A program made the position numbers and the translations under genes. From Fasciolopsis buskii (lineage: Eukaryota > Platyhelminthes > Trematoda > Plagiorchiida > Fasciolidae), in the NCBI GenBank assembly GCA_008360955.1, contig LUCM01006633.1, positions 1 to 64,000 of the forward strand: 64,000 nt of DNA. The letters are read 5' to 3'. This document shows, piece by piece, positions 32,820 to 43,099 of this stretch (position 1 is the stretch's first letter; every line of letters starts with the position of its first letter). The notes beneath the pieces were generated by a model. The model saw nothing but the letters and a program-made list of their open reading frames with translations. It did not search any database and was not told where the DNA came from.

Positions 32820-33990
32820 AAAGACTTGGAAAACGAAAAGTACGTTTTGTCTTGTTCAAATGTCCCCTAAAAAAACAACTGGACAGAATACAGTGTCGAT
32901 GAGCCGGTGGTTGGGCGAGTATATCAGCAGATTAATGTAGATCACTGTCCTCCGCCACTGACCTTGGAAGACATGTTTCACCTCGTGGCTGACGAAAACG
33001 AACCACAAAAAGTAGCGCCACAAGGAGGTCGACCTGCCAGTATAACACCTTCAAATAGCAGGTTTGTTTGCAATGCTAAGACGACCATGTTTTGTCACAA
33101 TAGTCTGCCGTCCAGTAAATCCAGACAATCGTTCAAAATGGATCCAGACCTCCTCAGTTATTCTCCCACTTGCCGAAGCGTCCTAAAACAATTACGTTTT
33201 GGGGTTAAGTGACGTGTGAATAATCGCGTCGCACAACAGCGGTTGGCAGTGGAGAGCTGCGGAGAACTTAACCGCTGATGTTAGGGGTAGCACATCAGGG
33301 CGGTCAGAAGAGTGCATCTTATACAGCCCGGATATGAGTATGTTCACCGGATCAATCGGCCACTACATTAAAACTTCCTCCCTAGCGAATAGTCGCCCTC
33401 AACACGAAGAATTGTTTCTATGCCTGTTAGATGATATGTCCCATCGTATATATATATTTTTTGTCGATATCAGCCATTCTACAAGCCGAAGCCGCACAGA
33501 AGCTGGCGCCGGCTTAGAATCAGCGGTTCGGAAAATGGCGACTGATATCACAGAAATGTAGTTCGCATATTTCCGTTGTTACTTATCATTTACATACAGC
33601 CTCCATCAAAAGCCTCACGTTAGAAATCGCGAAACAGCACACTCACTCTGCTGAACAGTTAGCTATGTTGCACAGACGAACGGAATACTCAGGGACCACT
33701 GAAGTCTTGCCGGTTACTCTACCTGCAGAGGCCATAACAGATTACCATTCGTTGTTGCAAAAGCTCGAGAATGAAGTTGTGCACGAGATTTTGGTATTTT
33801 TATTTAATCTTTTACAGTTAGAGTTCTTGGGTAATATTGGTGGTGATTCCGCCAGCCAATGTACACGAGCTGTTATGAGAACTGTTTTCTAAAGAATTTT
33901 TGATGCATTTGAACTGCTGCGGTGTCAACGACAAAGAATCGGTATTCAGTAGCAAGTTATGCCGTTTGGCAATAGGGTACCATTATATTT
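32820..33990 (+). pseudogene. DUF4806-like gene, interrupted
   Basis: The C-terminal part (about 33676-33990) reads LPAEAITDYHSLLQKLENEV, VFLFNL, NIGGDSASQCTRAVMRTV and then, after a one-base shift at a T run, SKEFLMHLNCCGVNDKESVF, SSKLCRLAI. This follows the DUF4806 pattern 'LP..t...l..le..L.d...r.elv..L...GG.s....v.r.l...ft.el....n..G..gK.aF..l.lc..v'. A second open frame (33220-33557) can join it by a 55-nt GT-AG intron (33559-33613) into KMATDITEI-LTLEIAKQ. The upstream frame (32820-33212) reads LENEKYVLSCSNVP, one TAA, then KNNWTEYSVDEPVV, as in the usual N-terminal W..y.v block. The function of DUF4806 is unknown. The damage suggests a pseudogene or a diverged host gene. Confidence 0.5.
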
Positions 33991-34039
33991 TGATTACCGT
34001 AACTCCTAAGACGCCGTAATGGAACGAGATTTTCATGAT

Positions 34040-34180
34040 GGAGCTGTGCAGAAAACATCTGAAAAGATACAACTCATGAAATAATTCACTATGTGATATC
34101 GCTCAACTCACCATTAAGAAACCATGGAAGCACTGTACAATTGTTTCATCCTTGTTAGGAATCATCAGCAAAGATACAAC
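34040..34180 (-). mobile_element. hammerhead SINE, 5'-truncated copy (SINE-HH copy b)
   Basis: The reverse complement matches 52780-52895: 'gattcctaaca', 'gaaaca', 'tgtacagtgcttccatggtttctt', 'agttgagcgat', 'atcacatagtgaattatttcatga'. The tRNA-like head seen in the 52.7-kb copy is not recognisable here, so the copy is truncated or worn at its 5' side. It retains a hammerhead core (see 34130-34174). Confidence 0.85.
34130..34174 (-). ncRNA. type I hammerhead ribozyme, worn copy
   Basis: On the minus strand: CTGATGA (plus 34162-34168), stem II TCCT/AGGA with a four-base loop (34149-34160), GAAA (34144-34147), stem III palindrome ACAATTGT (34137-34144), cleavage-site base A, then CAGTGC (34130-34135). 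The 5' strand of stem I has decayed (CTTTG instead of CACTG), so stem I pairs only partly. Core bases are the classical CUGAUGA and GAAA. Confidence 0.8.
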
Positions 34181-34699
34181 TGTAGATTCAGCGCCACTAA
34201 CTCAGGAAGCCAGAAGATAAAATCGCAAATCAGTTTTTTTGCCGAACGAATCCAGCAAGTCTGGTACTGCACGGTCTTTTCCATTTGTTAGTCACATCAT
34301 TTCACGCGAGTCTATTAGTGGACCGATATTTTACTGATTACCATCGATCTGTTTCCCCACTTTTAATGTATTTTTCACAGAAATCCACACTTCATTTTCG
34401 TCAGGACAACGGTGGTTAATGGAGCAAAGTTCCGTCTAGCTACTCCTGTTTTCATGTTCACTGTCATCTGGTTCATCATAATAACTTAACTGGGCAGTTT
34501 GACCAAATTGTTCAAATCGATAAGGTGCCGTCTAATTCGTTCAACTTCACAATTGTAGTGCTCATTGTGCTCTGCAGTTGCATGAAGTCCCACTGGCTGT
34601 GTTTTGGGTCTCATTTTATTTGAATAGGGGTCACTTAGAGGGACGGTAAAGGGGACACTCGTGCGATCGTAAACGGTATACTCAGACGGACACTCGTCG
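34181..34699. other. unassigned
   Basis: No domain or repeat partner seen. The minus frame 34486-34737 overlaps the RTE tail and has no motif. Confidence 0.35.
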
Positions 34700-35258
34700 C
34701 CATCATCATCATCGTTCAGCGTTAAACGGCAAGGCAAACCTCACTGACCGCCGCCTTTTCTCCAGAGTTACAAGTTTCTATAAAAGGAGTTAATATCCAA
34801 GGGGAACAGGGAGTGGACCTACACAGGCCGGAAAAGATAAGATACTGCTGCAGCCAACACATGGAACAGTCTAACTGTACAAACGCACTCTTTCAATCAC
34901 TCTGATTCGATTGAAAACGACAACACGATTGTCACGGTTCACTGTCATATCCTTCAGTGTCTCCAGCCAGCACGTCGACGAGTCTTTCGGACCCCAACCA
35001 CGAAGGCGCGAGACACCTACTTTACCTAAGTTCGCTGTACATTTTCTCATTCCACGTTGCCAGTTCATTGGTTGGCCTCCACGTGGCTTCTCCCATTCCT
35101 TGGGCGGAACACAAAATAGGGCACAAGACAGATGAATGTTCGCCATACGCAGCATGTGACCCAACCAGCGTAGTTTACTAAGTTTCATACGCCGAAACAA
35201 TGTATTCCGAGAGCTAGCACCTAGTACTAGATTTCTGACCTCTACATTACTCACCCGG
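34700..35258 (-). mobile_element. RTE-3 family 3' end copy
   Basis: The frame 35254-34871 reads MSNVEVRNLVLGASSRNTLF, MKLSKLRWLGHMLRMANIHL, PPKEWEKPRGGQPMNWQRGM and KVGVSRLRGWGPKDSSTCWL, nearly the same as 19870-20200. Beyond its stop the 3' UTR matches 20222-20413 ('gagtgcgttt', 'ttagactgttcc', 'tcttatcttttcc', 'cttgccgtttaacgctgaacga') and ends in GATGATGATGATG at 34700-34713. It is 5' truncated and abuts gypsy-2. Confidence 0.9.
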
Positions 35259-35261
35259 TCA

Positions 35262-36409
35262 CTCGCTCTATCTGGTTCTAATCAAGTGGTTGATGAATCG
35301 TTGAAAGGTTTGGGCGGTGTTACATAAGCCAAACGGCATTCGCAAGAACTCGTAGGCAGCGCTACTCAGCTGCCTTACGTATATCTGCCTCTGCTATTAG
35401 GGATCTGGTGGTATGCACGTACCAGATCTATTTTCGAGAACACCCGAGTACCCTTCAGGCTGGCCGTGATTTCCTGAATGTTTGGAATGGTATGTCTCTT
35501 TCGGGTAGTAGCGTTCTTAAGGGCTCTAAGTCCCCATAGGGCCTTCAGTCCCCCGATTTTTTGAGACCATGTGGAGGAGCCCCATTAGACGCACCAGTGA
35601 TTCCTAGCTCAAATTCTGCCCGCACGATCTTAAGCTTATCGGGTGCAAGTCGACGGATTTTAGCATGGACGGGTGGGGATGAAGTGCTAATGTGATAGTT
35701 TGCGCTGCCAGTTAGGACTGGTAAGACGCTCGGTGGACTAAAAACCTGAGGAAATAATTCAAGAACCTCACCGAGTAATCGCAAACCAGTAGGTTTCCAG
35801 GGAATGGAGCTGATCCGTACGGAGTTGATTGAAACATCATTCACAAACAGTTTCGTAACACGATCGACAAGGCATCGGTGATTAGCATCTACTAAAGGTT
35901 AGTGTTTCAAGAAATCAATACCAAGTATGGTATTTTGAACATCTTCGGCCAAGACAACCCATCGGGAAACGCGATGGAGACCGAAAACTAACATTCTTCA
36001 AACTTGTCCGTAAGTGGGTATTGACGTACCGTTTGCAGCGCGCGAGCCAGAAAATTGGCACCTACTCAAATACTTGCCTTTAAATGGAAGTACCTTGACT
36101 TCAGCACCTGTGTCAACCAAGTATCGCTACCGTAGTTGCGGTCCGTGAACTTTAAATAGGGCAAAGACGTTCGCCGCCGTTTCGCTGATCGGCTGGTGCC
36201 ATACAGCAGAGTAGAATGCAGTAGCGCGCCTTGGATCGGAAGCGCTGATGGTACAAACATACACCGTTCGCAGGCGGACACGGAAGTTGAATTCTCGTGC
36301 GGCTTCTACAGGATGACCTGCAGCGGCGTGACATCCTATTGGATGACAAGGGTGTTTGTTGCTCGCCCCAGAACATCGCTTGTGTGATAAAACAAACGCA
36401 ACCGAACAA
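35262..36409 (-). mobile_element. Ty3/gypsy gag end, protease and RT start (gypsy-2)
   Basis: Minus strand, high to low. Gag knuckle GVCLYHQRFRSKARYCILLC (frame 36409-36152), the C-YH...FG..AR.C..pC type known from fluke CsRn1 gag. Protease YLVDTGAEVKVLPF (about 36130-36075) with an intact D-T-G. Pre-RT LAPDKLKIVRAEFELGI (frame 35844-35545). RT: 35450-35280 reads SKIDL-type motif A (worn), then AAYEFLRMPFGLCNTAQTFQ RFINHLI. The homology stops there, before YLDD, where the RTE-3 copy begins. Confidence 0.88.
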
Positions 36410-36756
36410 ATGTCACAAAATTGATATCAAGCGTCATAGCAGATCTCAGAAAATAATGTTTGAAATTAATCGACTTTCTCCGAAAGATCGATATCACTGC
36501 GAAGATACGAACCTTTTCAAACTGCAGTCAGTGCGATTTTCCGGAAGAATTTAGAAATACGAAACAGGCCTCCGGGTGAGCTTAAATAAACCTTGAGATG
36601 TCCCTGGTTGTACAGAGGCTAGTTATATGACCTGGAATAAAACGGCCGATCGGTACTCGGTACGCCGCAAATCTCTATGAGGCCGATTTATTCTCTCAGA
36701 GAGTGCAGCTACATGAAGTAATTACGGTAAATATATGGAGGGCTTTATTTATTGGG
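36410..36756. other. unassigned
   Basis: No motif recognised. It is upstream of the PLE fold-back. Confidence 0.4.
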
Positions 36757-36928
36757 TAAATCGAGTTAGTATCAGGACCAAATGACGTAAGGAGTGTATC
36801 GAAAAATCGATGCGCCATGTATTGGTTTTAATTGTAAATGATGTAATGTTAATAACAGCGTTGTTGTTAGATGTAATGTACCAACAACGCTGTGTTGTTA
36901 ACATGTCATTCACAATAAATCGAGTTAG
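36757..36928. mobile_element. short PLE-derived fold-back with 13-bp target-site duplication
   Basis: The direct repeat taaatcgagttag flanks a 146-base insert (36757-36769 and 36916-36928). The insert starts tatcaggaccaaatgacg and for about 115 bases matches the terminal region of the full PLE at 51695-51810. It then turns back: caacaacgctgtgttgttaac is the inverse of gttaataacagcgttgttg just before it. It has no coding capacity of its own. The perfect duplication makes this a clean single insertion event. Confidence 0.85.
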
Positions 36929-37027
36929 CCTCATGGATTTGGGCGCACGAGATTTTTCCATGGAATTGTTTGAGACAATTGATATGAATAATGCCCCTGT
37001 ATTTTAAAGGAAGCAAAGTGGATTTTT
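36929..37027. other. short spacer
   Basis: Separates the PLE fold-back from the SINE tail. Nothing recognised. Confidence 0.3.
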
Positions 37028-37200
37028 ATCTTTTACTTTCTTCATTAATTAAATAACATCGCTTCATTTTTCAGGAATGGAGCCGCGGCTAACAGAAGGC
37101 TACCAAGCGGGGAAGTTGGCCGGCGGTGGGAGGATTCGAACCCGCGACCTTCCCGTCCAAACGCCACGACCTTACCCCCTTGGCCACCGCCGACCGAAGA
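37028..37200 (-). mobile_element. tRNA-derived SINE (SINE-T copy a)
   Basis: The reverse complement starts GTCGGCGGTGGCCAAGGGGG (A box TGGCCAAGGGGG) and continues to GGGTTCGAATCC (perfect B box). The first seven and last seven bases of the 76-base head pair as an acceptor stem. The anticodon stem does not pair, so it is not a working tRNA. The body continues CAACTTCCCCGCTTGGTAGC and ends in an AT-rich tail with GTTATTTAATTAATGAAG. A second copy is at 62556-62735. The 129-residue frame over this region is a translated SINE and not a protein. Confidence 0.88.
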
Positions 37201-39149
37201 GGCACAGAACTGAATGAGCAGTAGTCCAATCGAACAAAACAGACTCACAAGCCCACGATTATGTTGAGAGGAAAACAGTGTAACTTGGGCACAGCTTCGG
37301 TGCGTCAACATACAAATAAGCGTACTCAGTATGTGTGCAGGAGATAGACCGCAGTAAGTGAACGTACACTGAGCAAAGGATGGTGTGAACTTGTTAAGCA
37401 AACTGATCCAGGGCGTCTTGGAGACTGAGAACATGGAAAAAAGGCCACAGGTTCACATTGCCAGTTTGTGAAAGACCACACCTCCGTTGGCTTCAACATC
37501 TATCTGACACAAATACCCTATCCTTGTTGATTATGTTTCCGGCCGATCGAGACCTACTAGGTCAATTTGCCCCCACAGTTTCGTGAGACACTCCGGTCAG
37601 TCGCGTTAAGCCTATTCGAAAGCACGAATGTGTTTTGGTTTTGATGGCTACCTTGTTGCACCAAATGTTCATGAGAGATAAGACTATATCATAGATCAAA
37701 AGAATTGTTGAGAAACAGAAAAATTTTGATCATGAGAAAGCCACTGGCTGCGGCATCAAGCCTTATCATCTAAGGGTTCCGATCATCTCGTTGGGGGATC
37801 TCGTAATCTAACTCGAATCACTCCACTGATTAAAGTTTTCATACCCTTTAGTTGCATCGTGGATTGACCACTTCAGTTCACCTTCTAACTACTACTTACT
37901 TCGGAGGGCAATGTGTACGGGAGAGGGGGTGTCTGCGGGGATGCAAACAAATCCGGACCACCTTAACCCATTCAAATCCAGTGCCTCTTATGATTAAGTT
38001 CTGTAACCCAATATTCTGGGGCTAACCTCAAAAGTGTTATCCCGATTTTCCCGTCATGTTCTAGCAGTACTACGAAGAAACCGATGTCTTCCCACAGATT
38101 CTGCCCTCGACGGCCACGTTTCTGAGGAGTATGAAAGAAGAACGAATCTTACCGCTCCAGTTCCAGTTCGACCTTCGGTCGATCACCAGATGTCGCACCG
38201 ACGATACAGATATGAATGAAATACCTCGCACCATAGCTTGATCGTACAGTGGTGCATGATGAAACTATGACCACAACGCTAAAATTGAACTACTCAGTCG
38301 CATCATGTTCCGCTCCATCCACGCAGCTGTTTGATTGACATGGTCACAAATGAGTTTACCTGAATTGAAGTTGCTGAAACCATCTTCCCAGACTACACTT
38401 TCATAACAACTAACTCGTTTTATTCCATTTCAGTGACACTTTCATTTTACCAATTTCTATACCGTCCGATATTCGTTGACAACCAAATAGTGGTCTTCAC
38501 TAGGAAGACAGCGTGAACGTGCAAACCACGAGCAATGTCAAATATTTGAAAGCAATCAAGCGATTTTGACCATAATCCTGTTCTTTTTTATGCCGGCTGG
38601 TATTGTTCCTCTAAAGCACTTACTCATCTAGAAACCCGACCATGACACCATATGAAATCTCCCCAACGGCTACTACTCAGTAGATTTGGATGATATTAAC
38701 ATTAATGGAAGATCCAAAAGTGAATTGGATGCATTACTTGAGCCTAAATGTACACATTGTTTAGTTGCCTCCAGTCTCCACACACCGAGTCAGATGGGAG
38801 AGCAAGTCGCCCTAGCTTGAACTCTCGAAACTTCTAGAATAGATGCATTATATGCGTACGATATTCACTCTTCTTATCCCACACAACTTTCTGTCACCTC
38901 ACTCTCCTCAGGTCATGTGATTTGGCTTCGAGAGCCCGGGGTCAGGCTAACGTTGGGTTCGTTTTGAACACGAGAACCGAAAGTGCACTGCTGAAATGGA
39001 CCCCTGTCAACAGTCATTCGCGCACATTTCGGCTGGAATATTCTAATTGTGTCAGTAGCAACCACAAGCTTCGATCAATGAATAATTATGCATTCAAGCG
39101 AGCAGTCAATTTGTCTTTTAGGAATTAGCCTGTTATAGACGATGGCCGG
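37201..39149. other. unassigned
   Basis: About 1.9 kb without a supported gene. The frames 38034-38219 and 38922-39128 have no recognisable motif. Confidence 0.45.
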
Positions 39150-39530
39150 TCTAACGTTTTTGGTGTCAGAGATTTTAATCCTGTTACTATTTTTCTACAA
39201 GAACCTATACCTTTCGAGATATCTTGAAGATGACTTTATTTTAAATATTGCGCTGTCGAAAACTATTATATAATTACAAAAAGGTTCATAATCTTGCCCT
39301 GTGATTGGTTGTTTGCCTTGCCATCAAAGCTCACCCCGCAAAGCTATTTAGACGATAGAGCTTACTTGACTTGTAGCTTGTATTGGCGGATCATCAATAA
39401 ACGCTCGTCTCTGTTCTATGTTGGTCTTCTCTCCATCGCTAGCGGCTTGGGCTATCCCTCCGAATTCCGCAATCTGTTCCTGTGACTGTCCATTCAAAGG
39501 GGCATCTGGGCCGTTCCATTTCGTTGTGCG
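39150..39530 (+). repeat. solo LTR, gypsy type (LTR family 2, copy b)
   Basis: The partner of 25960-26330 in the same orientation. It keeps 'tgtgattggttgttt', 'tcatcaataaacgctcg', 'ttggtcttctct' and 'cgctagcggcttggg'. Divergence between the copies is high, with many substitutions and small gaps, so both are old. Confidence 0.65.
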
Positions 39531-42500
39531 ACTATAGGACTGAAAGACTCAAGCTCATTTCATTGTCTCCAGCTTCGATGTGTGTGTTAGTGTCCTGCTA
39601 GGCCGCAGGCTTTATGCTATTATGTGTCTAGTACCTATGCATCTCATTTCATTGTGTAAGGCGCACCGACGCCTAGTCCAGTTTGTGTCTCTGCACTAGA
39701 ACGTCCGATCGTGTTAGTGTGCTACTGTGACGTTTTGTGCTTCAGTATTGTGTGCTGACCAGCCCAACTGGGAAACGCAACATAGCTCCACTTGATGTGC
39801 GGATATCCGTTTCTCCTTAATTCGATGAAGAAGGATACCTTACGTTTCATATCTCACCCAACTGGTTTTCACGGAATCTCGACTTTTAAGCGGAACGCAA
39901 AACTCGTAGTAGTTCATTGCAGTTGCAATATAAATAAAAGGTGCAGAATTTTCACTACATGGTTTTCGACAAAACTGCATTTAAAATCCGAAACTAATAC
40001 CGCGTCGTAGGTAGCCATATTCCATTACCTTTCACTTTAACTGAAGGGTTATCAGCGAGCCAAATGGTCATTTCATTTTGCAAGATTCCAAATTCCTTAG
40101 TATGATTCCTAAGGATGTTTTCATTCTCCGAGATGGCTTCTCAACCTATACGCCTATCGAAATATTCCCAAACAACTGTTCATCACAGATAGCCTCTGGT
40201 GAGGAAGCCCTACTCAGTGCCTTCTCGTGGTGGTGCTTTCTCCAAAATGTTGGAACGAAACTGAAATTGTATCCTGGGGTTTATATCACCCCCATTGGTA
40301 AGATTCTCTTCCTTTACTACTACACAGTTTCACCCGCCCTTCAGAAATCTGCATGAGGTCGAAAACCTGGATACCAGCGCCTGTTAAACCCCTTGAACAT
40401 TTGTTTGAACTGACTGAAACTGATCGATATTGATTTCTGGCACTTTCATCATAATACATAAATTTCTGTAGTCGCTGTAGTCTCCTGATTCAGTCTAGGA
40501 GATGCAACTAAACTCTGACTTGAAACCAATTATGGGTTGCTTACAAAGAACTCTACTCATAGATATCAGTGACGAATGAGTTTCTTAGGCACCCACAATG
40601 TCTGGCCTCATCCAAAAGCCGGGTGAATTGGAAAACCAACCACGAACATCTTGTGGGTTACGGGACCCTAAATAGTTCTGCCTTGTTGGTTAGACCCTTT
40701 GGCAGCGGAACTGTACACGGATTTGCGCTAAATATACACTTCAAGTTCTCAAACGCAACTTGCACCTAGCTTCTATGTGATTCCAGAATACCTAACTAAC
40801 AATGGACGTTCGTTACATTCCAGAGTATTCCTCCGACCAGCCAGTAAAATTTGAATACATGCTATATGGAAGGAGTCATGTCAATATAAGATGGAGAAAT
40901 AACAGTGCGGTTTTCACTCTTTCAAGCAATTCGGGACCATACATGGAATAAATAACCTACTCAAATACTGTCAGTCCGAAAGTCGAGGCCGCGAACTGGA
41001 ATCAAATCGAGGGTCTTCCGATTACTTGAAAAATGCTCTAAGCACTAACTTTTTATGACATGAGCGTGATAGAGGAGATGCCCCATAGGCACTTGGGCGC
41101 ACTACAAGAAGGGAGAGGAAACCGGCGAACATGACCCTGAAACTTTTACTGACGCCCAACCACATGGTGTGGCTGTAAGTGACAACGAATTGTCATCTAT
41201 CACAAGGATGACCGGAAGATCTGCGATTCGAATCTATAACCTTTTCGGGGTTAAGAAAGGTTAATCCACCTGGCCACCGGCTACTAATTTACGTCTGTTA
41301 TTTTCGAAGGTGCTGTCTGATACACTGTTCCAAAAGGGCCTAAACGCAGTTCACCTTATGACCATACGGTAGAATGCTTGCAGCTTACCCGTACGTTTGT
41401 CACGCGCATACCCTCCGATAATGTGATCTTTTGTCAAGTCGACGATCATCATTAGTTTTGACCATTCAAAAACTTAGATTACTTTAGTGACTGAAGGGGA
41501 AATTCGATACTTTCCGGCCTGTCCAAACAACTTCCGCAAATTGAATATGGCTGACTAAACATTCGCCAGTCGAAAGCTCACTAATCTGATCTCACTAGAG
41601 TAATGGGTGCCATCGTTCAAATATCACGGTTAATCACGCGGCCTGGGAATTGATGAAATGGGTCAGAATCTTTGGGGCATTGTCAACGATCCAGTCGAAT
41701 CCATAAAAACATGGTATAGCCAAGGTACCGAATGATTGTCAAGGTTTGTGTTAAGTTTAGTGTTCACTACATCATTGTTCAGCAGTAAACGACCGGACTG
41801 TCGTGTGTCATAAACTCAAAAACCATTAAGAAATATCCTCATGTTTGACAAAAATGTGAGCGTAAGCAGGTGCGATTCGTGAGTGAAGAACTCCAGCAGA
41901 ATACTAGATGCATACCAAACTGGTTCGGTAATTCAAATGTTCCTCAGCCGTCTTATGCATTTCGACACAGAAAGAAATGAATATGATCATGACAATGGGA
42001 TGTACGGCTTTCCACAAACAACTAGAACGGAGATTTCCTGTGATATCTCTCCCGTAACTGAAGTAAATCTACAATACATAATTTAAATTAATGTTCGCAA
42101 TAGGGAACCAGCTCACCTTATTACACCCTATTAAGACACTATCCTGTAGAAACACGGATATCTGCATAAACATGGTGCCTAACAGCGCCTCATTTCAGTG
42201 TTTCCAATTATCCTCTGCTGGGTTGCATGCTCATGGTATCCCTAACTGCCTTAAAGTCTCTCCAAGATCTGTTGGCTTAAGGTTCGTTCCGCGGCCCAGC
42301 TGCATAGTGGACGCACAGTCAACAGACTTCTCCCGTGCATAACATTGTTCTTCAACTTATGAACATGCGAAACTAAAGGTGTGCTAATACAACTAGCTGA
42401 ATGTCCCAAGTACAGTAAAAATTGCTGGGCGCAGACTAAATCGTTAGTCACATGCGATGACGGATTTGGATCTTTACTACTGGCAATGATGCAAGTAGCC

Positions 42501-43099
42501 ACTTTGGGGTCAAGTAAAAATGGTGCAATCGAAAAGCTCGTGGATTATCCTCAGATCGACGAACATTATTTTCTCGTCAGAAATTCGGATGTACTTATCT
42601 GTGCAAATACTATTTTACCGTTACTGTCAATTCAAGGCTACTCTTTTCGGATTAAATGATTTGTTGTGAACTTGAGTTTTGTGAGTAAGTTGGTCGGTGC
42701 TATGCGTGGATACCTTAGAGAAGCAACGCGTAGGAATTGACAGAATTTCGCGTCCTTTGAAATATTTTCCATTTCATTGGTTTCTGTCAGTTACTGTTCC
42801 CTCTCACCTGTGGTGCCACGAAGATGAGATGCGAATTTTCAACGGCCACACTGCCTCATAGTATCAGACAGGTGGTTCATTTCGGGTTCAGGGTAATCAG
42901 TGTCCAGATACTTTGGTGGGACGATCGTATTGTATAGAAATTTACGTACAATAATAAATATCGCATGTCATTCAAAAAAATGTGACGGAAGAATAAAATA
43001 GAAAAAAGTAAATAAAATACAAATACATTCATCGCCTCGTAAAAAATTCCAGAAATAATTAGTATATTATGATAGGTTGCTCAGGAATTCGACAGAAAC
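39531..43099. other. unassigned
   Basis: About 3.5 kb with short frames only (for example 40078-40356, 42091-42342, 42381-42659). None carries a motif I recognise, and I see no repeat partner elsewhere in the window. Confidence 0.45.

Noticed and set aside
37125..37195. tRNA gene on the minus strand
   Set aside because: Acceptor stem and both promoter boxes are present but the anticodon stem does not pair, and a second copy carries a SINE tail.
37045..37434. 129-residue minus-strand open frame
   Set aside because: Half of it is a translation of the tRNA SINE; the rest has no motif.
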